Positions 7,239 to 12,677 of a DNA stretch of 12,677 nucleotides are shown in pieces. The stretch covers positions 1-12,677 of the forward strand of contig DAOVMB010000027.1 in assembly GCA_030630905.1 (NCBI GenBank), given 5' to 3'. Numbering within the stretch: position 1 is the stretch's first letter; the number at the start of each line of letters is the position of its first letter. Below the pieces are notes generated by a model, which ran no database searches, was not told the DNA's origin, and worked only from the letters and a program-made list of their open reading frames with translations. The translations under genes were made by a program, and so were the position numbers. Origin of the DNA: Sedimentisphaerales bacterium. Its GTDB lineage: Bacteria > Planctomycetota > Phycisphaerae > Sedimentisphaerales > Anaerobacaceae.

Positions 7239-9311
7239 ATGCTTATAATGGGCTGTTATTGTACAAAAGCCACTGAACTATGCAAGAACAGAACTTTTTT
7301 TTGTGTTTCTTTGTTTCTCGCCGACGAAACCAGGCCATGTCCAGGGGGTGGCTCGATCTCCAACGATGAGGAATCATGGATGCAGACGACGGTGACCGCC
7401 GTCGCCGGGGACAAGGTCTCGTTCTACTGGAAGGTCTCATCCGAAGAGACCTATGACTATCTGAAGTTCTCTATTGACGGTGCCGAACAGGACAGAATCA
7501 GCGGAGAGCAGGACTGGCAGAAGAAATCTTACAGTCTAAGCGCCGGTTCCCGTACGCTCAAATGGGAATATATCAAGAATTCCAGCGGAGATGGCGGCGA
7601 CGATAAGAGCTGGGTGGATGGATTGGTAGTCGGAACCGGCTCGCTGGTTATCCCGCCCGATGAGAATAGCGAGGCGCTGGACTCTCATCTGAAATTCACC
7701 GAGAGCGGAGATGGAAGCTGGTTTACTTCATCGGGTACCGACGATGAGTACTACTACGATGGCGATGCTATGTACATTGTCGACACCGACAACACCGAGG
7801 AAGGCTGTCTACAGACAATAGTCGAGTCGGACAGCTCCGAAACGATAAAATTCCACTGGAAGGTCTCATCCGAATCCGGCTCCGATTATCTGAGGTTTTA
7901 TATCGACGGCACCCTCCAGCACTCAATCACCGGCGAGCAGGACTGGCAGCAGAAGTCATATACTCTCAGTTCCGGCATCCACACGCTAAAATGGGTCTAT
8001 GTCAAGGACTCCAGCGGAGAAGATGGTGACGATTGTGGCTGGGTGGACTTCGTACAGTGGTCGGGGCCTTCGCCGGAGCAGGATCCATCTAATTGGCAGA
8101 CGATTGACTACAAACATGATCTATATGGCCGGCGCAGTGAAAAGAAGGTCGATGGTTTTAGCACCCGGTACTTGTATGACGGCGGCCACGTGATAGCCGA
8201 ATACGATGGCAATAACAACCTTCTGCGTAAATACATCTACGGCCCGGGCATCGACCAGCCGGTCTGTATGATCGAGGTGGCCGACAGTAACGCCGTCTAT
8301 TACTATCACTATGATGCCCTCGGCTCCGTCGTGGCCCTCAGCGACTCGTCCGGCGATACCGTCCAGACCTACGAATACTCCGTTTACGGCCAGGTCGCTA
8401 TCGAAGACATCAACCACCCCAATCCCTACATGTTCGCCGGCCGAAGATTCGACATCGAAATAGGTCTTTACTACAACCGAGCTCGCTACTATAATCCATA
8501 TACGGGTAGATTTCTCCAGGCAGATCCGATTGGATACGGCGACGGCATGAACTTGTATGCGTATTGTGGAAATAATCCAGTCGGACGTGTAGATCCCAGT
8601 GGGTTAGCTTATAACCTTATTTCTCCTACAGTTGATGTTGATGCATTAAAAGATAAAATAAATGGAGCATATGATAGACTAAGTAAGTTTTACGATGATC
8701 CGTTCGTAATCATAAAGCTTGAGAGTGGACGTACGCTTACGTATCAAGTAGGATCGCGATGGCAACTTTACGCCGCCATATTTGGACCTGACATGGACCC
8801 AACCGATCGGATTGTATCTTTAGAAATAATTGCCCACGGAGTCGGGGGATTTTTCTCTATAGGGCCAGAGGATGATTTAGAGTGGGTCACTGGTCTATTG
8901 GACATGGACTCAACCGGGGATTCCTTATTATTAACAGAAGAACACAATGCCTTCTGTGAGTGGACTGGGATGGATCCTGAGGATTTTTCATTTGAGGATC
9001 TTGTGAAGGCAAGATTTACACCTGACGCCTATATCGGCCTGTATTTCTGTTGGAGTGCCCAAGGGGGAAAGGAATCTGTTGGATATGCGTTCAAGGAGAT
9101 CTTGCCAGACGCTACAGTAGTCGGATGTACTGGTAAAGCAGTTGCAATACCTTACAACATCGAAAGGGGCCAATGGGTAATATTGTCGTGGCCACCAGGG
9201 TGGCCATTCAGTCGTTTTGTCGAGATTGAACTGGAAAGAAGTAGTGAATCTTCCCGCTCCAGGTACATAAATCCGGAATGGGAAGACCTTGGTCGCATAA
9301 TACGCAAATGA
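7239..9311 (+). CDS. 5'-truncated RHS-core protein with a variable C-terminal tip
   Basis: This is an RHS-repeat-associated protein missing its front end. Recognisable sequence starts near 7345. Two repeats follow with an exact 429-base (143-residue) period; shared words include TGGAAGGTCTCATCCGAA at 7428 and 7857, and GAGCAGGACTGGCAG at 7506 and 7935. They resemble extracellular beta-sandwich modules (FYWKVSSE, DYLKFSIDG, SGEQDWQKKSYSLSAG). Next are a few YD-type strands (TRYLYDGGHVIAEYDG) and the RHS-associated core (YYYHYDALGSVVALSD, GLYYNRARYYNPYTGRFLQ, ADPIGYGDGMNLYAYC) ending DPSGL near base 8606. The final ~235 residues are an AT-richer tip, described separately. No signal peptide or ribosome site supports any start: ATGs at 7239 and 7248 are the first clear of fhs, and 7380 is the first inside RHS homology. 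RHS proteins are normally far longer, with a cage enclosing the tip, so this may be an orphan cassette or remnant. The downstream reading frame itself is intact. Confidence 0.75.
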   Translation: MLIMGCYCTKATELCKNRTFFCVSLFLADETRPCPGGGSISNDEESWMQTTVTAVAGDKVSFYWKVSSEETYDYLKFSIDGAEQDRISGEQDWQKKSYSLSAGSRTLKWEYIKNSSGDGGDDKSWVDGLVVGTGSLVIPPDENSEALDSHLKFTESGDGSWFTSSGTDDEYYYDGDAMYIVDTDNTEEGCLQTIVESDSSETIKFHWKVSSESGSDYLRFYIDGTLQHSITGEQDWQQKSYTLSSGIHTLKWVYVKDSSGEDGDDCGWVDFVQWSGPSPEQDPSNWQTIDYKHDLYGRRSEKKVDGFSTRYLYDGGHVIAEYDGNNNLLRKYIYGPGIDQPVCMIEVADSNAVYYYHYDALGSVVALSDSSGDTVQTYEYSVYGQVAIEDINHPNPYMFAGRRFDIEIGLYYNRARYYNPYTGRFLQADPIGYGDGMNLYAYCGNNPVGRVDPSGLAYNLISPTVDVDALKDKINGAYDRLSKFYDDPFVIIKLESGRTLTYQVGSRWQLYAAIFGPDMDPTDRIVSLEIIAHGVGGFFSIGPEDDLEWVTGLLDMDSTGDSLLLTEEHNAFCEWTGMDPEDFSFEDLVKARFTPDAYIGLYFCWSAQGGKESVGYAFKEILPDATVVGCTGKAVAIPYNIERGQWVILSWPPGWPFSRFVEIELERSSESSRSRYINPEWEDLGRIIRK
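7258..7285 (-). promoter_or_regulatory. Candidate promoter for the fhs-folD operon
   Basis: On the minus strand TTGCAT (7285-7280) and TACAAT (7263-7258, 5/6 match to TATAAT) are 16 bases apart, giving a leader of about 105 bases before fhs. The -35 box is weak (3/6). The gap between the fhs start and the first recognisable RHS homology (about 7148-7345) holds nothing else that I can identify. Confidence 0.35.
7428..8032 (+). repeat. Two tandem module copies inside the RHS gene (429-base period)
   Basis: Copy 1 (from about 7350) and copy 2 (about 7692-8050) align without gaps at a 429-base offset through WKVSSE, YDYLKF/SDYLRF, SGEQDWQ/TGEQDWQ, LKWEYIK/LKWVYVK and the final Trp-Val-Asp. The first ~35 residues of copy 2 (TESGDGSWFTSSGTDDEYYY onwards) have no counterpart before copy 1, which locates the 5' truncation near base 7350. 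Confidence 0.8.
8607..9308 (+). other. RHS C-terminal tip: possible caspase-like (clan CD) peptidase domain
   Basis: This is the region encoding the ~234 residues after DPSGL. Two conserved-looking blocks stand out: SLEIIAHGVGGFFSIG, with the His codon at 8835-8837, and AYIGLYFCWSAQGG, with the Cys codon at 9048-9050. Each is a hydrophobic strand ending in His-Gly or Cys, the arrangement of the catalytic dyad in clan CD cysteine peptidases (caspases, CHAT, MARTX CPD/C80, DUF4347-like). The 71-residue spacing is within that range, and the following AFKEILPDATVVGCTG resembles the helix-strand after the Cys in those families. Base composition is visibly more AT-rich than the RHS core, as expected for an exchangeable toxin tip. 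Function is inference; it could be an unrelated toxin, an autoprotease or an inert tip. Confidence 0.35.
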
Positions 9312-9367
9312 CCGTACAATTGAGAAGTCAATACGAAACTTAGAAGTAAGTGAGGTATCAAATCAAA

Positions 9368-9796
9368 ATGAAAGGAAGACCTTATGCTTTTGTCATCATA
9401 GGCGCATTAGTATTAATGCTAGTGGTATTCGCTGTTAAGGTCGAGTACAACAACCGTTGCGAAAACCGAATAAAGGTAACCAAAGTACATCTGGGAGTTA
9501 CAAGAAAAAGCATCCAAGCTTTTCTTGAACATAACGGACGGTATCCTGACTCATTAGACGAGTTTCGTCGATATGTTCGGAATAAACGTGGTTACTTAAG
9601 AGCGCCAGACATGTATGTGGATTTGAACTCAGAGAAGCAAAGCGACGTCCCGGAGTATCGGCAGTTGAATGACAAGGGAGGCTACTACTACGATCCAAAT
9701 ACAGGCGAAGTTAGGCTAAACCTTACCAGACCGATAAAGGATTATTTCAAATGGTACCGCGGCAGGTTCAAAGACCAAGTTCCGTCGTCTTGGTGA
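9368..9796 (+). CDS. Small membrane-anchored pseudopilin-like protein
   Basis: A 142-residue protein with one N-terminal membrane segment (about residues 6-24, AFVIIGALVLMLVVFAV) and a soluble extracytoplasmic remainder. FLEHNGRYPDSLDEF and the late GGYYYDPNTGEVRLN resemble the C-terminal halves of type II secretion pseudopilins (GspG-like), where a Tyr-rich strand precedes DPxTGEV. The prepilin cleavage motif (Gly before FTxxE) is absent, so processing by prepilin peptidase is doubtful. ATG 9368 is favoured, with GAGG 12 bases before it; an in-frame GTG at 9350 would add six residues but has no better ribosome site. It starts 56 bases after the RHS stop on the same strand, in the position where polymorphic-toxin loci place the immunity gene. 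Whether it is an immunity protein or a stray pilin-like gene cannot be decided from sequence alone. Confidence 0.65.
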   Translation: MKGRPYAFVIIGALVLMLVVFAVKVEYNNRCENRIKVTKVHLGVTRKSIQAFLEHNGRYPDSLDEFRRYVRNKRGYLRAPDMYVDLNSEKQSDVPEYRQLNDKGGYYYDPNTGEVRLNLTRPIKDYFKWYRGRFKDQVPSSW

Positions 9797-9806
9797 CGAT
9801 GGTGAC

Positions 9807-9834
9807 GGGGGAATTAAAGGGGGGGAATTAAAGG
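9807..9834 (+). repeat. Tandem duplication of GGGGGAATTAAAGG at the left end of the RAYT element
   Basis: Two perfect, directly adjacent 14-base copies occupy 9807-9820 and 9821-9834. The second copy runs into the left inverted repeat (from 9825), so the outermost part of the element end is duplicated. It may mark a repair or slippage event at the insertion boundary. Confidence 0.8.
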
Positions 9835-9848
9835 TGTCCGGTACTTTT
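9825..9848 (+). repeat. Left inverted repeat of the RAYT element
   Basis: The core reads AAGGTGTCCGGTACTTTT and is the exact reverse complement of 10546-10569. It lies upstream of the proposed transposase promoter. Confidence 0.9.
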
Positions 9849-9853
9849 TAGGC

Positions 9854-9881
9854 TTGATATTGTTCATCCTACATGTAGAAT
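9854..9881 (+). promoter_or_regulatory. Promoter of the transposase gene, predicting a near-leaderless mRNA
   Basis: TTGATA (9854-9859, 5/6) and TAGAAT (9876-9881, 5/6) are separated by 16 bases. Transcription would start around 9888, at or next to the ATG at 9889, which agrees with the absence of a ribosome site. A 10-base perfect palindrome CTACATGTAG (9869-9878) overlaps the spacer and -10 box and could be an operator. Confidence 0.5.
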
Positions 9882-9888
9882 CACTCAT

Positions 9889-10566
9889 ATGTCGAGACCA
9901 AAAAGGATAACATTGGGTGGATATGTTTATCATGTGCTCAATCGGGCCAACGGCCGCCTTCGCATATTTCGAAAGGATGATGACTTTCTCGCTTTCGAGC
10001 AAATCATGGCTGAGGGTACAGAGCGGTTTTCCATGCGAATTTGCGGCTATTGCATTATGGGCAATCACTGGCACCTGCTGCTGTGGCCGCGTAAGGATGG
10101 CGATCTGTCGGAGTTTATGCGTTGGATCAGCCTTACGCACACGCAACGATATCACGCTTCGCACGGGACTGTCGGAATAGGGCACCTATACCAGGGCCGG
10201 TTCAAAAGCTTTCCGGTGCAGGACGATTCGCATTATCTGACGGTGTTGCGTTATATCGAAACCAATCCGTTACGGGCCAGCCTGGTAGGGCAGGCCGGCG
10301 ACTGGCTCTGGTCCAGCCTTGCCGTTCGCCAGGGTTACGACTGCCCGTTTGCATTGAGTGACGGTCCGGTCGAGTTGCCTTCGAATTGGGCCGGACTTTT
10401 ACGTGAGGACTTCACTGAGACGGAGTTGGATCGTATAGAAAAGAGCGTGAAACGAGGCGTCCCATTCGGTCAGATGAACTGGACAGAAAGGACTGCGGCA
10501 CGTTTGGAGTTGCAGTCAACATTAAGGCCGAGAGGAAGACCTCGTAAAAGTACCGGACACCTTTAA
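9889..10566 (+). CDS. REP-associated tyrosine transposase (Y1_Tnp, IS200-like)
   Basis: A 225-residue HUH endonuclease/transposase that cleaves and joins single-stranded DNA at REP-type sequences. The N-terminus MSRPKRITLGGYVYHVLNRA has the family GGxxYHVxNR start. The metal-binding HUH motif is NHWHLLLW (His60, His62). The catalytic Tyr is probably Tyr122 in RYIETNPLRASLV. LYQGRFKSFPV and the WSSL segment are also standard. The C-terminal RPRGRPRK is basic and probably binds DNA; the last six residues are encoded by the right inverted repeat. No Shine-Dalgarno is seen before ATG 9889, while a promoter predicts a start almost at the ATG. The frame is intact, so the protein may be active. Its GC-richer codon use differs from the AT-rich genes just upstream, consistent with independent arrival. 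It converges with tadD with only 15 bases between the stops. Confidence 0.93.
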   Translation: MSRPKRITLGGYVYHVLNRANGRLRIFRKDDDFLAFEQIMAEGTERFSMRICGYCIMGNHWHLLLWPRKDGDLSEFMRWISLTHTQRYHASHGTVGIGHLYQGRFKSFPVQDDSHYLTVLRYIETNPLRASLVGQAGDWLWSSLAVRQGYDCPFALSDGPVELPSNWAGLLREDFTETELDRIEKSVKRGVPFGQMNWTERTAARLELQSTLRPRGRPRKSTGHL

Positions 10567-10569
10567 TTC
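10546..10569 (-). repeat. Right inverted repeat, overlapping the transposase stop codon
   Basis: The core reads AAAAGTACCGGACACCTT on the plus strand and pairs with 9825-9848 in all 24 positions. It encodes the last residues of the transposase (KSTGHL) and its TAA at 10564-10566, so the repeat is both coding sequence and element end. Confidence 0.9.
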
Positions 10570-10581
10570 AAACTCAGGTAG

Positions 10582-11199
10582 CTATTTATCTTTCCGAAGT
10601 ATACTCAAATTGTGATTTGCCTGATCATCAGGCAGTATCTGTTTGAATAAAGATAATGATTCTTCATCGCGGCCCATTAAGCCCAGCGCGACAGCCATGT
10701 TCGCCCGATATTTCACATTTTCGGGCAGGATACCTGCAGCCTTGGTAAACATCTTCAGAGCAGTTTCGTAATCGCGCCGGACTATCCAGCACATGCCCAG
10801 ATTATTCAACAGCACAGTATCCTCGGGATTAATGGCAAGGGCGTGCCGGAGCGTTTCAATCGCTGCATTTGTCTTGCCTTGCCGCATTTGCAGTTCTGCA
10901 AGGCTGTTGTATGCAGGAAGATATTTAGGATTATCCTGTATAATTCTTTTCAACACATATTCACATTCCGAGTCCCTGCCTTGTGCAGCAAGAATTTGAG
11001 CCATGGCACTAAGCGTTTTTACTGTGGGGGGGTTATTGCCTTGTGTTTGAAATTCAAGCTCCGACTTATTCATAGCCCAATCCGTACTCTGCCCGGAACC
11101 GGCAGACTCTGAGCAACCTCCCACATAGAGCACACAAAGAAATCCCACCATACAAAGTAAAATCGCTATATCTAATCTTCCAGATCGTATATCCGCCAT
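10582..11199 (-). CDS. tadD: TadD-like TPR lipoprotein of the Tad pilus system
   Basis: A 205-residue protein with an N-terminal hydrophobic segment ending in a lipobox (VGGC, Cys29), followed by tetratricopeptide repeats at about 59-91, 93-125, 127-159 and 161-190. Examples are PAYNSLAELQMRQGKTNAAI and VLLNNLGMCWIVRRDYETAL. TadD is an outer-membrane TPR lipoprotein needed for secretin assembly or export of Tad/Flp pili. The end, LPDDQANHNLSILR, resembles the characteristic TadD tail, and tadC lies two genes upstream. Its ATG at 11199 overlaps the preceding stop (TAATG), so translation is probably coupled; no strong ribosome site of its own is seen. It is the last gene of the operon before the transposase element, and no intrinsic terminator is visible after it. 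Confidence 0.78.
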   Translation of the reverse strand: MADIRSGRLDIAILLCMVGFLCVLYVGGCSESAGSGQSTDWAMNKSELEFQTQGNNPPTVKTLSAMAQILAAQGRDSECEYVLKRIIQDNPKYLPAYNSLAELQMRQGKTNAAIETLRHALAINPEDTVLLNNLGMCWIVRRDYETALKMFTKAAGILPENVKYRANMAVALGLMGRDEESLSLFKQILPDDQANHNLSILRKDK

Positions 11200-11690
11200 T
11201 ACTTAGTCCCAGAAGTAAATGTTGTTGAGGTCCCCGATGAAGCGCCCTTTGATGCTTGCTCCAAAATAATCAAGATCCTTTCCGAAGCTACACCCGAACC
11301 TCCAGGCATATTATCTGAAATACTAATACGTTCCATATCAATGCCTGCTTCTTGCAGTCTTTCATGGACCATGTTTACCCGAGCTTCGTAAAGATCTGCA
11401 GTAGTATTATGCCTTCGAATATTCAATTGTCCAGGGTGTTTCATAAAGTGGCTTGTCAACGCCGCAATATCTCTTTGACCAAGTTCGTTAAGCTCTGCTC
11501 CGTTTTTAACAAAATGATATGGGAAGAGAGTATGTTGGGAAACTATCGCATTCTGTATTGCGATATCATTGTAAGAATTCACAAGCTGGCTGTTTACAAG
11601 GTGATTGCTTGGACTTTTCTCCATATTCTCCTGGCACCCAATTGTAAATATGCAGAATAAAACAGTCATTATCATCATGTGCAGTTTCAT
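11199..11690 (-). CDS. OmpA-like lipoprotein of the Tad locus
   Basis: A 163-residue protein with a signal sequence and probable lipid attachment at Cys19 (FTIGC-QEN; the -3 residue is Thr, so the lipobox is not ideal). Residues 55-145 look like a shortened OmpA/MotB-type peptidoglycan-binding domain: FPYHFVKNGAELNELGQRDI is the first strand-helix, LYEARVNMVHERLQEAGID the second helix with the usual Arg, and ERISISD the following strand. The tail after 146 is Ser/Thr/Gly-rich and low complexity. A strong ribosome site (AAGGAG, 8 bases before ATG 11690) is present. It sits 36 bases after tadC and overlaps tadD by one base, so it belongs to the Tad operon and may anchor the pilus machine to the cell wall. 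The exact family name is uncertain. Confidence 0.65.
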   Translation of the reverse strand: MKLHMMIMTVLFCIFTIGCQENMEKSPSNHLVNSQLVNSYNDIAIQNAIVSQHTLFPYHFVKNGAELNELGQRDIAALTSHFMKHPGQLNIRRHNTTADLYEARVNMVHERLQEAGIDMERISISDNMPGGSGVASERILIILEQASKGASSGTSTTFTSGTK

Positions 11691-11726
11691 AGAATATTCT
11701 CCTTAATTTAATTTTCTTGTTCGATC

Positions 11727-12650
11727 CTACCAGGTTCCGAAACTTTCGGATATAGCTATAACTGCCGGCCCGACAGTTACGATAAATATTGCCGGAAAAA
11801 TAAACAGAACCATAGGTATCATCAACTTCGCTGCTATCTTTTCCGCGTGCTCTTCCACTTCAAAAAATCGTTCCTCTCGCATTGAAGTAGCAAACACTTT
11901 CAGCGTAGTAGCGATGCTGGTTCCGAATCGCTCAGTCTGGACCAATATTGCTGCCAGCGAAGACAGTCTGTCCACACCGGTGCGATCTGCCATGTGTCGC
12001 ATTGCCTCTACACGGCTAACTCCAAGATGAATCTCAAAATTAGTCAGTCCCATTGAATTGGCCAATATCGGACTGACATGTTGAATTTCATCGGCAACGA
12101 TATTCCAAGCCATACTCAAACCGATTCCTGAAGAGACACATATCTCGAGCATGTCAATTGCTTCAGGCAAATGCTGGCGGATTTCATTCTGTCGTTTTTT
12201 CAATCGTGCCTTCAATATTACATTAGGCACAAAGAATAAAAATATTCCCCCCAGAAAAACATAAGTCATTTTCGTTGTAGCAGGAACCTCCATGGGCATA
12301 ACCAATATCGCCGTGCATACAAGCCCAACAAAAAACAGCAACATTTTAATTCCTGTGTATACTGAAGGTGCGGCTGAACTGAAAAATCCCGCCCGGACAA
12401 GCTCTTCCCAGAGTTCTGTGCTCGCACGTCCATGAGAAGCAATATTGCCTATTTTTTCAAGAAATTGCAACAAACCTGACTTTTTCTTGCGAGAATCCTT
12501 TGTGTCCGTTCCTGTCCAAGTGCCCTCCTGAAGTCTGGTTTCCAGCGCCTTTCTTCTTTGCCCCCTTATTATAAGAACTGCGGTGCCAATCGTAAATATT
12601 GACAAGAACGTCAGTCCGGGAATTAATATTTTGTTTCCTATAGCATCCAT
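11727..12650 (-). CDS. tadC: Tad pilus inner-membrane platform protein TadC
   Basis: A 307-residue polytopic membrane protein of the GspF/T2SF family. With TadB it forms the inner-membrane platform on which the TadA ATPase drives assembly of Flp/Tad pili. Visible parts are an N-terminal helix (ILIPGLTFLSIFTIGTAVLI), a cytoplasmic linker rich in Lys/Arg, two helices around residues 103-147 (LLFFVGLVCTAILV and VFLGGIFLFFVPNVI), then the T2SF domain with LPEAIDMLEICVSSGIGLSMA, the LVQTERFGTSIATTLKVFA block and EEHAEKIAAKLMIPMVLFIF, and a final helix FPAIFIVTVGPAVIAI. I chose ATG 12650; a TTG at 12665 would add five residues, and an in-frame TAA at 12674-12672 prevents further extension. No clear ribosome site precedes either start, and the end of tadB may overlap here. 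The stop is TAG. Confidence 0.85.
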   Translation of the reverse strand: MDAIGNKILIPGLTFLSIFTIGTAVLIIRGQRRKALETRLQEGTWTGTDTKDSRKKKSGLLQFLEKIGNIASHGRASTELWEELVRAGFFSSAAPSVYTGIKMLLFFVGLVCTAILVMPMEVPATTKMTYVFLGGIFLFFVPNVILKARLKKRQNEIRQHLPEAIDMLEICVSSGIGLSMAWNIVADEIQHVSPILANSMGLTNFEIHLGVSRVEAMRHMADRTGVDRLSSLAAILVQTERFGTSIATTLKVFATSMREERFFEVEEHAEKIAAKLMIPMVLFIFPAIFIVTVGPAVIAISESFGTW

Positions 12651-12677
12651 TACTGGCAATACCAAGTAAAATTAATA

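Larger units (their letters stand above)
9825..10569 (+). mobile_element. REP/RAYT-type element: HUH transposase between perfect 24-bp inverted repeats
   Basis: A 745-base unit with a Y1/HUH transposase gene bounded by inverted repeats at 9825-9848 and 10546-10569 that match over all 24 bases. REP-associated tyrosine transposases are typically single-copy genes flanked by their cognate REP sequences in opposite orientation, which fits. No target-site duplication is visible, as expected for single-strand HUH chemistry. It separates the RHS/pseudopilin pair from the end of the Tad operon; its right end lies 12 bases from the tadD stop. Confidence 0.8.

Noticed and set aside
7244..7249. TATAAT on the plus strand as an RHS promoter
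   Set aside because: There is no acceptable -35 box at 16-18 bases upstream, and the gene is truncated here.
1..12677. CRISPR array, tRNA or rRNA genes
   Set aside because: No regularly spaced repeats and no recognisable RNA gene sequences were seen on either strand.

Overview
The window looks like a chromosomal segment from a Gram-negative, probably anaerobic bacterium of the Planctomycetota (Phycisphaerae/Sedimentisphaerales type). This is an inference. It rests on an outer-membrane porin, a Tad pilus locus with lipoproteins, a formate-tetrahydrofolate (C1) operon, and short RHS-core proteins and REP-associated transposases of the kind I associate with that group. No rRNA, tRNA, CRISPR array or replication origin is visible.

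Left part (1-7147, all on the minus strand, so transcription runs right to left): fhs and folD form a two-gene C1 operon that activates formate on tetrahydrofolate and interconverts methenyl-, methylene- and formyl-THF. Next comes a 345-base intergenic region with a porin promoter, then a DcaP-like porin. After that is an acetyl-CoA synthetase gene (acs) with a good sigma70-like promoter, then a hairpin and the start of an oxalate/formate-antiporter-type MFS permease that runs off the left edge. Together these suggest uptake and activation of formate and acetate. The acs frame is complete except for one in-frame TAG at codon 543. It cuts off the C-terminal domain that carries the catalytic lysine.

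Middle part (about 7340-10570, plus strand): an accessory block. It holds a 5'-truncated RHS gene, made of two 143-residue-period repeats, the RHS-associated core ending in DPSGL, and an AT-richer C-terminal 'tip' with a His-Gly...Cys arrangement resembling clan CD (caspase-like) cysteine peptidases. A small one-TM pseudopilin-like gene follows in the slot where an immunity gene would be expected. Then comes a Y1/HUH REP-associated tyrosine transposase enclosed by 24-bp perfect inverted repeats; the right repeat encodes the protein's own C-terminus.

Right part (10582-12677, minus strand): the end of a Tad pilus operon, in the order tadC, an OmpA-like lipoprotein, then a TadD-like TPR lipoprotein. 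The last two are joined by a TAATG stop/start overlap. tadA/tadB would be expected just beyond the right edge.
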